A stretch of DNA of 14,734 nucleotides, from positions 1 to 14,734 of the forward strand of contig JAKRSG010000179.1 in NCBI GenBank assembly GCA_022402405.1, read 5' to 3'. The stretch is from Bacteroidia bacterium (GTDB taxonomy: Bacteria > Bacteroidota > Bacteroidia > UKL13-3). This document shows positions 1 through 6,390 of this stretch, piece by piece. The notes under the pieces are model-generated. The model was given only the letters and a program-made list of their open reading frames with translations. It did not search any database and had not been told where the DNA came from. Every line of letters begins with the position of its first letter. Position 1 is the first letter of the stretch. The translations under genes were made by a program, and so were the position numbers.

Positions 1-27
1 AACCTTCACTGTTTTTAGTGAAGGTTT
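1..27. terminator. Hairpin terminator, possibly bidirectional
   Basis: A perfect 10-bp inverted repeat (AACCTTCACT / AGTGAAGGTT) closes a 6-base loop and is followed on the plus strand by a T run. On the minus strand it lies directly downstream of the tRNA-Asp 3' fragment, so it may be the former terminator of that tRNA gene. The sequence left of it is outside the window, so a T run in the minus direction cannot be checked. Confidence 0.7.
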
Positions 28-36
28 TTATTAGAC

Positions 37-55
37 TGGCGGAGCGGACGGGACT
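37..55 (-). other. tRNA-Asp 3'-end fragment (possible att-site remnant)
   Basis: Read on the minus strand, these 19 bases fit the T-stem 3' side, the acceptor 3' side and the CCA end of a bacterial tRNA-Asp (AGTCCCGTCCGCTCCGCCA). The match stops at the expected TTCGAG of the T loop, and nothing upstream can fold into the rest of a tRNA. A hairpin terminator follows. Fragments of exactly this kind are left at one end of elements that integrate into tRNA genes. The tRNA assignment rests on remembered consensus, not on a search, and no integrase or intact tRNA-Asp is present in the window. Confidence 0.55.
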
Positions 56-150
56 GCACACATTTTTAAAACCATCTACTTTTGAATACATTATGTAGCA
101 CCTATTCTATTAGACGAGGGGCAACAATGGTGAAACAAATTTGATGCTTT

Positions 151-180
151 ATTTTGGGTTGTTTTGAGTTGTTTTGGGTT
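151..180. repeat. Short 10-bp tandem repeat, three units
   Basis: Three consecutive decamers of the form RTTTTGRGTT lie in the otherwise featureless 208-base stretch between the tRNA fragment and the end of the lipoprotein gene. I see no gene or promoter in that stretch. Confidence 0.5.
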
Positions 181-264
181 TGTGGTTATATTTTGATTAG
201 GAATTCTTGGTTGTATTTCTTTTAAACTAAAGTTGGAAATAGTGTAAATTCAATTGAAGTTACT

Positions 265-939
265 CTATTTTATGATTACTCGGTTTTTATATTTTGCAAA
301 TAATATTTTTCGAAAGGTATCCTTTCCTGTCCAATAAAGGTTTCCATTTTTAATTTTTATGGTTTGAATGTCAAAACTTTGATAACAAATCAGTCTATTT
401 ATAAATTCATTTCCGATATCAAAATTATTTGAAAATGCATTAGGAAAGTATTTTTTTGTTATGATTTTCTCTTTACCACATGGTCCTAATGTTGTACTGA
501 AAATCATGATAACTCGAAAAAAACTGATAGGAGAACCTAGTAAAAACAAATTATTTTCAGCATTTATTATGAAGGTATCACAGCAATTTATGATTAAATA
601 CATTTTTCCAAAAGATGAGTCAAAATAGGCAGGGTTTGGTGCAAAATTTACCTGTATATATCCTGAATCTAAACCATTGGTTAGGATTCCTTCTTTCACA
701 CTAAAAGATGCTTTCTCTTTGTCGAGATAACTTTCAATTAACCATAATGAATCATTTAAATTTGATAGTCTACCAGTTGAGTATTTTCCATTAAAGTGTC
801 TGTTTTCCTTGTATTCAAATGACGTATCTGTTAAGAAAATTTGTTCATTTCCGTTAGAGTAAAGTCCCTGAATTGAAGATTTACATGATAAGATGCATAA
901 ATAGATAAATAGAATAATTGTTGTTTTGAGGTTTGGCAT
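265..939 (-). CDS. Putative lipoprotein, candidate immunity partner of the RHS protein
   Basis: This 224-residue protein is not recognised as a known family. It starts with a short basic and hydrophobic signal (residues 1 to 18) ending in ILSC, so Cys19 is a likely lipidation site for signal peptidase II, and the protein should sit in a membrane facing the periplasm or the outside. The mature part contains a Cys-Cys pair near residue 118 and many Asn, Phe and Ile residues, with no obvious enzymatic motif. It lies only 12 bases downstream of the RHS/HExxH gene on the same strand. In polymorphic toxin loci the gene directly after the toxin tip is usually the immunity gene, and lipoprotein immunity proteins are known for toxins acting outside the cytoplasm. 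The immunity role is inferred from position only; a plain orphan lipoprotein is the alternative. Confidence 0.7.
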   Translation of the reverse strand: MPNLKTTIILFIYLCILSCKSSIQGLYSNGNEQIFLTDTSFEYKENRHFNGKYSTGRLSNLNDSLWLIESYLDKEKASFSVKEGILTNGLDSGYIQVNFAPNPAYFDSSFGKMYLIINCCDTFIINAENNLFLLGSPISFFRVIMIFSTTLGPCGKEKIITKKYFPNAFSNNFDIGNEFINRLICYQSFDIQTIKIKNGNLYWTGKDTFRKILFAKYKNRVIIK

Positions 940-951
940 ATAAATATAATT

Positions 952-2178
952 TTATTTTAACCTCTGTGAATTACAGTCATTATATGGGCCGAATTGACCA
1001 GACCTATCAAGCCTGAAATGTTTCATACCCCTATATTGATGATTAACTTGACCATTATTATTAATACTTTCCATCCCTTCAATCAAAGTGGTTGAGATAT
1101 CAGTTGAATAGGTAACTTTTATCGACGGGTTATCAGGTAATGAAAATGGACTTATAAAATACTGTCTGATATATGCCTCTTTTTCATCAGTCAAGTCATC
1201 ATATAATGTTTTATTCGTACCGGGAACCCCTTCTATTTGGCCCGTATGAATTTGATATCCATGCTTTGTTTCATGTGCCAAGTTTTCAAAACTACCTCTG
1301 TAATAATTAATTATTGTGGTTCCATTTGATTCAAATGTCAGCTGCGCCTGTTCATTAGTTCCAGGTTGAATTTCATTAAAAGTAAAAATCTTGGAGGATT
1401 TTTCTAATTCATCAATTTCAGAAATAGCATTTTGCATTTGAATCTTACCTTTGTATGCTTCACCATGAGCTTTTAGATATAAATCCGCAAGAGTTGCATT
1501 ACCTTTTACTTCTGTATTTTGAAACTTCTTGAGGAATTTTTGTTCGTTTTTTGCAAACTTTTTTTCCATTTTTCTGAAATTAGCTTTCATTTCAGAAGCA
1601 ACTTTTCCGTCCTTTTCTGGATCTTTCCATGTATTTCCTAAAACATCTTTATAAAATATAGGATTATTCGCAAAACATAAATAGCCACTCATAGATAAAT
1701 CTGGCACCGGATCCAAATTCCACCTTCTACCCAACCTACAATCATATTCCCAAAACTCGGCAGTCATAATATTTCCAACACCAGCCACCTCATCATCTTT
1801 CTCTTGCCCATTAAACCCAAACCTATACTCATTCGCAGAAAATACCCTCCCCGCCAGCGGGGCACCAAACGGACTATAATCCGTAGCAGAAACAATGTTT
1901 GCAGAGGAAGATTGAATGGTATCACCCATGCAGGATAATAATCTTTTATCCGTTATCACGGCCAATACATTACCTAAACCTGTGCTGAGCACCGTCGAAG
2001 TATGATTAGTTAGTTCGTAGTTTTTGTTTCCCCTTTGCAGGTATAACAAATTGAATTCATACTGCGCAAAGAAAGCATAACTTGTGCTGAGCTTAGTCGA
2101 ATAACTTGTGGTGAGCGAAGTCGAACCATAGGCGGTTTCAGAAAAGTTTCCTCCAGTTTCGTTTGCTGTAAATTTCAC
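952..2178 (-). CDS. Orphan RHS core with C-terminal HExxH domain (toxin-tip cassette)
   Basis: The 408-residue product carries an RHS-associated core at about residues 54 to 182: the YELTNH and LGNVLAVITD blocks, the PFGAPLAGR and GFNGQEKDDE blocks, then RLGRRWNLDP and NNPIFYKD. This core normally ends a protein of well over 1000 residues; here the repeat barrel is absent. After the core comes a charged, helical linker (about 185 to 260) and a variable C-terminal domain with LAHETKHGYQ, an HExxH zinc-peptidase motif at 302 to 306, followed by DEKEAY (Glu332 or Glu334 as possible third ligand). Polymorphic toxins carry such domains after the core. The start is a GTG at 2178 with an in-frame stop five codons upstream, so the gene is 5'-truncated or a silent cassette. 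Residues 18 to 33 and 60 to 67 come from inserted 24-bp repeats. Whether it is expressed is unknown. Confidence 0.8.
   Translation of the reverse strand: MKFTANETGGNFSETAYGSTSLTTSYSTKLSTSYAFFAQYEFNLLYLQRGNKNYELTNHTSTVLSTGLGNVLAVITDKRLLSCMGDTIQSSSANIVSATDYSPFGAPLAGRVFSANEYRFGFNGQEKDDEVAGVGNIMTAEFWEYDCRLGRRWNLDPVPDLSMSGYLCFANNPIFYKDVLGNTWKDPEKDGKVASEMKANFRKMEKKFAKNEQKFLKKFQNTEVKGNATLADLYLKAHGEAYKGKIQMQNAISEIDELEKSSKIFTFNEIQPGTNEQAQLTFESNGTTIINYYRGSFENLAHETKHGYQIHTGQIEGVPGTNKTLYDDLTDEKEAYIRQYFISPFSLPDNPSIKVTYSTDISTTLIEGMESINNNGQVNHQYRGMKHFRLDRSGQFGPYNDCNSQRLK
1978..2001. repeat. 24-bp repeat unit inserted inside the RHS core
   Basis: The unit separates the codons for NH from those for LGNVLAVITD, which are contiguous in ordinary RHS cores, and adds eight residues (TSTVLSTG) without shifting the frame. 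It shares the pattern TGTGCTGAGC-N3-GTCGAA with the two units near 2080 to 2127. Confidence 0.75.
2080..2127. repeat. Two tandem 24-bp repeat units
   Basis: Units at 2080-2103 and 2104-2127 share ACTTGTGSTGAGC-N3-GTCGAA and are translated on the minus strand as YSTKLSTS and GSTSLTTS. The same motif occurs at 1978-2001. The length of 24 bases keeps the reading frame. The motif resembles a dispersed intergenic repeat that I have seen in many bacterial genomes, from memory. Confidence 0.75.
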
Positions 2179-2231
2179 AGGGCTAATATACTAAAAAAAT
2201 CTGAACATAATTCGCAGGATTTCGGGATGGT

Positions 2232-2274
2232 CACGATTAAGAAATCCCGGTAATCTTGAAATCTCGTAATCGTG
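2232..2274. repeat. Hairpin built on a 16-bp tandem repeat
   Basis: An 8-bp inverted repeat (CACGATTA / TAATCGTG) encloses two degenerate 16-base units of the form GATTACSRGATTTCWW (minus strand). It lies between the end of hepT and the RHS start and may act as a weak end-of-transcript structure, though no good T run follows directly. Confidence 0.5.
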
Positions 2275-2283
2275 TACAGACAA

Positions 2284-2618
2284 TTATTCAAGAATAATAG
2301 AAATGTCCGATTCTAATTTGGCTAAATCGTTTTCAATAATATTCCATAAAATTTGAAAATCAATACCCATATAATCATGCACAATTCTATTCCTAAAACC
2401 ACGTATTCTGTGCCAATTTACAGAGGGGTATTTTTTTTGAAATCTTCAGGAAGTCTGTTGGCTGCTTCACCAATTATCTCAAAATTTCTAATAACAGCAT
2501 CAAGTGTTTTCGAATCTGCCAGAAAGCTCTCAAATGAATGGTCTAAAGTATAAACTTTTATTTTGTTTATCGAATCTAATATGTCTGTTAGTAGTAGTTT
2601 TGGTTCTCGATTAGACAT
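2284..2618 (-). pseudogene. hepT: HepT-type HEPN toxin, frameshifted at an A8 run
   Basis: This is a DUF86/HepT HEPN ribonuclease, the toxin half of MntA-HepT modules. The first 60 residues are typical (DAVIRNFEIIGEAANRLP), but at 2431-2438 an A8 run on the coding strand leads into NTPL and a stop at residue 67. Adding one A restores a continuous frame to the TAA at 2284, giving 111 residues, the usual family length. The catalytic RX4HXY motif (RNRIVHDY, residues 76 to 83 of the restored protein) lies entirely after the break, so the truncated product should lack RNase activity. The start codon overlaps the end of mntA by 8 bases. The break may be a real inactivating mutation, a phase-variable tract, slippage-rescued expression, or a homopolymer error in the assembly. 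Confidence 0.85.
2431..2438 (-). other. A8 homopolymer at the hepT frameshift point
   Basis: Eight consecutive A on the coding strand mark where the HepT reading frame is lost; nine would be needed for the full-length protein. Confidence 0.8.
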
Positions 2619-2901
2619 AGTTTAAATCATTTTCAATGTGCTTAAAATACGCATCTTTAATCCCATTTTTTGACACCAAGTCTACTTTCAAATGTAATAT
2701 ATTCTCAAGTTCATTAGCTAAGTCTATAAACTCTATACCTATGGGAGTGTTAAAATCAACTAAAATGTCTATATCACTATTTTTAGTTTGTTGTCCTCGA
2801 CCATAACTTCCAAAAATGGCAAGGTTATTCACACCGTATTTATTGGCTAGGCGTGGTTTATGGTTTTTAAGAGTTTCTTTTATACTTAATAGAGATTTCA
2901 C
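2611..2901 (-). CDS. mntA: MntA-type nucleotidyltransferase antitoxin
   Basis: The 96-residue protein has the minimal nucleotidyltransferase signature GS-x10-DxD (Gly31-Ser32, Asp43, Asp45) and a third acidic residue at Asp74 in KVDLVS. In characterised MntA-HepT systems the antitoxin transfers AMP onto the Tyr of the HepT RX4HXY motif and so silences the RNase. The size and domain are complete, and the ATG of hepT lies inside its last codons (8-base overlap), which indicates coupled translation. The partner toxin is frameshifted, so this antitoxin may now be free of its target. A promoter is not obvious in the 30 bases between it and the next upstream gene, so it could be read through from there. 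Confidence 0.88.
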   Translation of the reverse strand: MKSLLSIKETLKNHKPRLANKYGVNNLAIFGSYGRGQQTKNSDIDILVDFNTPIGIEFIDLANELENILHLKVDLVSKNGIKDAYFKHIENDLNYV

Positions 2902-2931
2902 AACACAAATATAAAATAAAACTTACATTTA

Positions 2932-3699
2932 TCAGTGGGCATTAAAATACACATTCAAAATAATACCTTTATTATCTTGAAACACATTTTGTCCATTTAT
3001 CTGCCTTCCAAATTGTACAATTTGGTTTAAATAACCTGCTTCTATTCGTAAATTTTTATTCCATTGGTAGCCTAGCAATATTCCCAGTCGGTTTTGATCA
3101 AACACATTGGCATTTACATTTTTGCCAAAGCCTATAAACACCTCATTATACATAGCCCAATAAGGTGTTTTATCTCCTATGGCTGAACCAACAAATGGCG
3201 CCTGCATTCTAAACATATAGCGTATTCTATGAAGCAATGGATATGAATCTTCACGATTAACATTTGCCGAGCTGTATTTGCCTACAAAACGCTGTTCTAA
3301 CATAAACCTATGCGAGAAGCTTACTTTGCCTTCGTTATGGGTTAATTGTGCCATCTGAAATATTCTGTGTTCTGTGAAGTTTTTGCCATATGCATTTAAA
3401 GGGATGTCTCCATAATTAAAGGTTTCTATCCAACCATAACCTGCTCGCAATAAGATACCATTACTTGCTTGATAATTTACACCTACACGCAGTAAACTTT
3501 GTTGCCAATCAGTAATATAGTTGTCTCTTCGCCATTGGTACTCGGTGTGTACGCCAATTTTATCTGTAAGTTTTATCGTTCCAAAATAATTGTACCAGCC
3601 AATATTTTCGCTCGTTTGTATTCTGTTGTTTTGAGCTATAACAAAATTTAGGTTCAAACATACAATAAGGCATAGGTAGTAAAAGATTTTTTTGTACAT
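2932..3699 (-). CDS. DUF2490 family outer-membrane beta-barrel protein
   Basis: This 255-residue protein has a Sec signal peptide (about residues 1 to 22, ending FVIAQ). The mature part shows alternating aromatic strands and family-like blocks: WYNYFGTIKLTDKIGVHTEYQWR near the start, LLRVGVNYQ, the HRIFQMAQ and FMLEQRF region in the middle, and a short C-terminal strand LNVYFNAH. This matches the DUF2490 pattern, predicted outer-membrane barrels of unknown function common in Bacteroidota. It is complete and has its own likely promoter (CACTTTTG at 3723-3730). Its transport or structural role is not known. It is unrelated in function to the toxin-antitoxin genes that follow it on the same strand. 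Confidence 0.8.
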   Translation of the reverse strand: MYKKIFYYLCLIVCLNLNFVIAQNNRIQTSENIGWYNYFGTIKLTDKIGVHTEYQWRRDNYITDWQQSLLRVGVNYQASNGILLRAGYGWIETFNYGDIPLNAYGKNFTEHRIFQMAQLTHNEGKVSFSHRFMLEQRFVGKYSSANVNREDSYPLLHRIRYMFRMQAPFVGSAIGDKTPYWAMYNEVFIGFGKNVNANVFDQNRLGILLGYQWNKNLRIEAGYLNQIVQFGRQINGQNVFQDNKGIILNVYFNAH

Positions 3700-3722
3700 G
3701 ATTTTATCTTCATCAATAGCAA

Positions 3723-3754
3723 CAAAAGTGACAATTTACTTGGTTCAAACCAAA
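3723..3754 (-). promoter_or_regulatory. Predicted Bacteroidota promoter of the DUF2490 gene
   Basis: On the minus strand TTTG (3754-3751) is separated by 20 bases from CACTTTTG (3730-3723), which differs from the TAnnTTTG -7 consensus at one position. The start codon follows 23 bases later. The upstream element touches the terminator of the preceding gene. Confidence 0.45.
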
Positions 3755-3787
3755 TAAAAAAGCACCTCCAAATGCTTGAAGGTGCTT
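3755..3787 (-). terminator. Intrinsic terminator of the T9SS cargo gene
   Basis: On the minus strand a 10-bp stem (AAGCACCTTC / GGAGGTGCTT, one G-T pair) with an 8-base loop is followed by a T run. It sits 20 bases after the stop codon of the T9SS cargo gene. Confidence 0.85.
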
Positions 3788-3806
3788 ATTTATATGTTAT
3801 GAAATT

Positions 3807-4712
3807 TTATTCTACAACAATTTTGCGGGTTTGAATGAGTTTATTCTGGCTAACTACTTTATAGAAATATATGCCTTTTGTTAATCCTGGTATTGATAAC
3901 TCAGTTTGGGTATTTAAAATATTGCCCACAAATACAAGTTCACCAAGTATGTTTATGAGTTCAAATTTTAAATCGTTTTGCATCAAACTAGTTGGAATGC
4001 TAATAGTAAGCTTATCAGAAAATGGATTCGGATAAACGCCTATAGGTTCGGCCCGAATTATTTTATTGATACTGGTTGGTGTGCCATATTTTAATTGTGC
4101 AAAGGCGGTATTGTCGCATTGCAGGTCGGCAACTCCATTAGGTACATATCCAATGGCTAAGCTATCTGTAACGGTATTGTAGCAAATCATTTTTCTGTTT
4201 AGGCCATTCATGGCGCCAATAACTATGTATGTGCTAGTTCTTTGATCGAAACATGATGATGCAGCAGCGAAAAAGGGAAATTGGTTTATGGCAATTTTAG
4301 TGGTAAGGGTGCCATTGCTAGCATTTATTTCTACAATATCGCTTCCTAAATAAGTATTACTCGAGTCAAGTTTTGCCATACGCGCATAAATTTTATTATG
4401 CACGTTATCGTAATTTACACCCGAAAAAATTGTTCTGTGAAAGGAAGTAGTAATAGGCGTTTTGGTGAAAGTAAATATACTATCTCTGCACCTCATGGCA
4501 TATAAATGTGTGCTAAAATCTGTATGTATTCCAATATGATAGATGATGCCATTATTGGCATCAAAACCTATGGCATCAAACAATAAACCTGTTAAATTTG
4601 GTTCAGTAAAAATGCCCACTGTGCTATCTTGATTGCTGTTAACATTATGCGCTATTACCCTAACAGTTTTTAAAGAATCCATGGTAAGTTTATACATGAT
4701 TCCTGTGCTCAT
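3807..4712 (-). CDS. T9SS cargo protein, main part of a frameshifted gene
   Basis: This frame gives 301 residues from an ATG at 4712. The last 75 residues (from IGVYPNPFSDK at about 224 to KIVVE) form a type A T9SS sorting domain, recognised by the PNPF start, the ELINILGELV strand and the TKGIYFYKV motif. The rest repeats phrases such as GFDANNGIIYHI and NYDNVHNKIYARM that suggest beta-propeller-like blades, but I cannot assign a family. This frame lacks an export signal; a signal peptide in another frame starts at 4869, so the ATG at 4712 is probably internal. Removing one base near 4722-4735 would join both parts into about 353 residues. A cell-surface or secreted role follows from the sorting domain. 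As it stands the gene is likely broken unless the indel is an assembly error. Confidence 0.8.
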   Translation of the reverse strand: MSTGIMYKLTMDSLKTVRVIAHNVNSNQDSTVGIFTEPNLTGLLFDAIGFDANNGIIYHIGIHTDFSTHLYAMRCRDSIFTFTKTPITTSFHRTIFSGVNYDNVHNKIYARMAKLDSSNTYLGSDIVEINASNGTLTTKIAINQFPFFAAASSCFDQRTSTYIVIGAMNGLNRKMICYNTVTDSLAIGYVPNGVADLQCDNTAFAQLKYGTPTSINKIIRAEPIGVYPNPFSDKLTISIPTSLMQNDLKFELINILGELVFVGNILNTQTELSIPGLTKGIYFYKVVSQNKLIQTRKIVVE

Positions 4713-4713
4713 G

Positions 4714-4869
4714 TCAAACTCGGTACCTCACCGAACTAGAATCTAAGGCATTCCATTTGGCAATGTCTATCTTGCCTACACGATTGGTATTATTAGCGCT
4801 AATGAGAGAAATTTGAGCCGAAGTAAATACAGGTAAAAGTAGTAAGAGGTAAATAATAGTTTTCTTCAT
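4714..4869 (-). pseudogene. Signal-peptide fragment of the T9SS cargo gene
   Basis: A 51-residue frame begins MKKTIIYLLLLLPVFTSAQ, a typical Sec signal peptide, and continues ISLISANNTNRVGKIDIAKWNALDSSS before ending at TGA (4714-4716). The neighbouring frame continues TEFDMSTGIMYKL into the T9SS cargo protein. One extra base in the GTGAGGTACC area explains the break. Export of the larger part requires this N-terminus. Confidence 0.75.
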
Positions 4870-4982
4870 AATGCAGAAATTAGGTTAATTTAAAGATGTA
4901 AAACACGTTTAAATAATGTTACTTCTGCAAGTTAGCCAAAAATAAATTAAACAGAAAATAATTATTGTTCCCTCAAATAACT

Positions 4983-5396
4983 TTACAAATACACAATATT
5001 TGTAACTATCGGACAAACTTTACTCAACATAGCACTTACGCCGCAATACTTGTCTTTACTGAGGTTTACAGCTTTCTCCATTTTGTCTTTATCCTCTGTT
5101 TTAATAAAGTATGTGAGGCGAATTTCGGTGTACATTCTTGGATGTTCGTCGCCTAAATCTGCTTCTACTTCTATGTTAACATCGGAATACGAAACATGCA
5201 TTTTGTTTAATAAGGATACTACATCCATGCCGGTGCAACCTGCTAAAGAAGATAGGAGTAGGGGTTTCGGACTAGGACCATTATTCTCTCCGCCGCCAGC
5301 TTCTGTGGTATCTAGTGTAATATGGTGACCATTTATCTCGGTATCAAATTCCATTTTTCCAACAAAACGAGTGTTGGTTTTGTGTACTGTTGACAT
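4983..5396 (-). CDS. OsmC family protein
   Basis: A complete 137-residue OsmC-like protein. OsmC/Ohr proteins are cytoplasmic thiol-dependent peroxidases that reduce organic hydroperoxides; other members of the family have sulfur-related or unknown roles. The two family cysteines are visible: Cys54 in LAGCTGMDV and Cys118 in DKYCGVSAML. The PSPKPLLLSSLAGC block and the final CPI are typical of the YhfA-like branch. It begins 4 bases after the rhodanese stop, so it is the last gene of the cluster. The placement next to rhodanese and thioredoxin favours a role in sulfur or thiol stress, with thioredoxin a possible reductant. Its real substrate cannot be read from the sequence. Confidence 0.88.
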   Translation of the reverse strand: MSTVHKTNTRFVGKMEFDTEINGHHITLDTTEAGGGENNGPSPKPLLLSSLAGCTGMDVVSLLNKMHVSYSDVNIEVEADLGDEHPRMYTEIRLTYFIKTEDKDKMEKAVNLSKDKYCGVSAMLSKVCPIVTNIVYL

Positions 5397-5400
5397 ATTA

Positions 5401-5718
5401 TTACTCCTGAATTAAACTTCTAACAGAATGCCACGAACCTCCATTGTATGCTTGAAGTCCGTTTTGTTTTAAATAGTTTGTTGCCTGAGAACTCCTCATG
5501 CCACTGGCGCAAACACATACGATTGGCTTATTCAGTTTTTTAACCGAATCTAATTTGCCCGCAAGCTTATTTAAAGGAATATTTTTAGAACCTTTTACAT
5601 GTCCGCCGCCATATTCTCCTTCGCTGCGAACGTCGATAATTACGGCACCTGCCGCCAATTGTTCTTTAACTTCTTCGTTTCCCTTACTAGAGAATAACGA
5701 TTTAATAAACTGTAACAT
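5401..5718 (-). CDS. Single-domain rhodanese-like sulfurtransferase
   Basis: This 105-residue protein is one rhodanese domain with the fold markers VIIDVRSEGEY (about 26 to 36), GGHVKGSKNIPL and the active-site loop CASGMRS (Cys70), which fits CxxGxR. Such proteins carry sulfane sulfur as a persulfide on the loop cysteine and pass it to acceptors. There is no export signal, so it is cytoplasmic. It starts 5 bases after thioredoxin ends and stops 4 bases before OsmC starts, which indicates one transcript. All catalytic features are present. The physiological donor and acceptor are unknown. Confidence 0.92.
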   Translation of the reverse strand: MLQFIKSLFSSKGNEEVKEQLAAGAVIIDVRSEGEYGGGHVKGSKNIPLNKLAGKLDSVKKLNKPIVCVCASGMRSSQATNYLKQNGLQAYNGGSWHSVRSLIQE

Positions 5719-5723
5719 AATTT

Positions 5724-6020
5724 CTATTTAAATTGTTGAATAATGGCAGATAATTGATTAGCTGGAACCACTCCGCTCTGCCTCCAAAGTGTTTTTCCTT
5801 CTCTAAACAAGATAAGCGTTGGAACGCCTTGCACCTGAAAATGCGCCGCCGCCTGCGGATTCTTATCTACATCTACCTTAATAATCTTTACTGCATCACC
5901 CATCTCCCCAGCAACCTGGTCTAATATAGGCGACATCATCTTACACGGTCCACACCAAGTGGCCGTAAAATCTACTAATACGGGAGTCTTCCCATTGATT
6001 AAATCGTTAAAAGTTGACAT
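5724..6020 (-). CDS. trxA: Thioredoxin
   Basis: A 98-residue classical thioredoxin with the redox motif WCGPCK (Cys23, Cys26), the buried DFTATWC strand and the cis-proline segment GVPTLILF (Pro67). It reduces protein disulfides and in this setting may also reduce persulfides generated by rhodanese or OsmC. It has no signal peptide, so it works in the cytoplasm. The upstream gap of about 180 bases holds only repeats, and I saw no clear -7 box, so transcription may continue from arsR. It could be one of several thioredoxins in the genome, so the symbol is by function only. Confidence 0.93.
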   Translation of the reverse strand: MSTFNDLINGKTPVLVDFTATWCGPCKMMSPILDQVAGEMGDAVKIIKVDVDKNPQAAAHFQVQGVPTLILFREGKTLWRQSGVVPANQLSAIIQQFK

Positions 6021-6036
6021 ATTTTTTTAATATTAA

Positions 6037-6063
6037 ATTACGAATTACGAGTTACGAGTTATG
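6037..6063. repeat. Heptamer tandem repeat (unit RTTACGA)
   Basis: Four successive 7-bp units, the last one degenerate, lie just upstream of the thioredoxin start. The period equals that of other repeats in this window although the unit sequence differs. Confidence 0.65.
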
Positions 6064-6076
6064 TTTTTTGAATTAT

Positions 6077-6116
6077 GAGCGGTAGCGAAATCCCGCCACC
6101 GCAAGAATGAATTATG
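6077..6116. repeat. Left arm of a 40-bp inverted repeat
   Basis: The 40 bases starting GAGCGGTAGCGAAATCCCGC match the reverse complement of 6424-6463 at about 37 positions. Together the arms enclose the DUF6132 gene. A second GC-rich hairpin (CCCGCC / GGTGGG) follows at 6122-6149. Confidence 0.75.
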
Positions 6117-6170
6117 CTTAGCCCGCCGAAGCTTTAGCGTAGGTGGGAATTTAGAATTTCGGATTTTGTT

Positions 6171-6200
6171 TTTCGAATTTAGAATTTAGAATTTCGAATT
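6171..6200. repeat. Heptamer tandem repeat (unit GAATTTM)
   Basis: About four 7-bp units (GAATTTA or GAATTTC) run into the 3' end of the DUF6132 gene; a looser copy lies around 6150-6165. Confidence 0.6.
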
Positions 6201-6388
6201 TATTTCCTAAACATGTCTCCCAAAAGGCCTCCCATAAAGGTGCCGTAGAGCGTCATGTTTATTGGGTTAGAAGTTATAGCACATGTGCCATCCGCACAAC
6301 CCACAAAGTAATAATACGCATACCCCGCCAAAGCCCCCAGCCCAGAAAATATGCCAATCATCTTGTATTTTTTTATATAGTTAGTCAT
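6200..6388 (-). CDS. DUF6132 family small membrane protein
   Basis: This 62-residue protein has two hydrophobic segments (about 10 to 29 and 43 to 58) around a conserved-looking loop GCADGTCAITSNP with two cysteines. The glycine-rich helices and this loop match the DUF6132 pattern as I remember it from Bacteroidota. The two cysteines in GCxxGTC could bind or exchange sulfur, but this is a guess. It lies between arsR and trxA in the sulfur/redox cluster and is flanked on both sides by a 40-bp inverted repeat. Its start ATG at 6388 follows immediately after a stretch of heptamer repeats. Function is not established. Confidence 0.75.
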   Translation of the reverse strand: MTNYIKKYKMIGIFSGLGALAGYAYYYFVGCADGTCAITSNPINMTLYGTFMGGLLGDMFRK

Positions 6389-6390
6389 TT

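Noticed and set aside
31..60. A complete tRNA gene at the left edge
   Set aside because: Only the 3' 19 bases fit; the upstream minus-strand sequence has no anticodon or D arm.
2353..2553. Plus-strand open frame of 66 codons
   Set aside because: It lies antisense to the hepT gene, has no family features, and is explained by the composition of the real gene.
4870..4982. Terminator between OsmC and the T9SS cargo gene
   Set aside because: I looked for a stable stem with a T run on the minus strand and found none.
5050..5328. Plus-strand open frame of 92 codons
   Set aside because: It is the reverse side of the OsmC gene, whose catalytic cysteines are clear.
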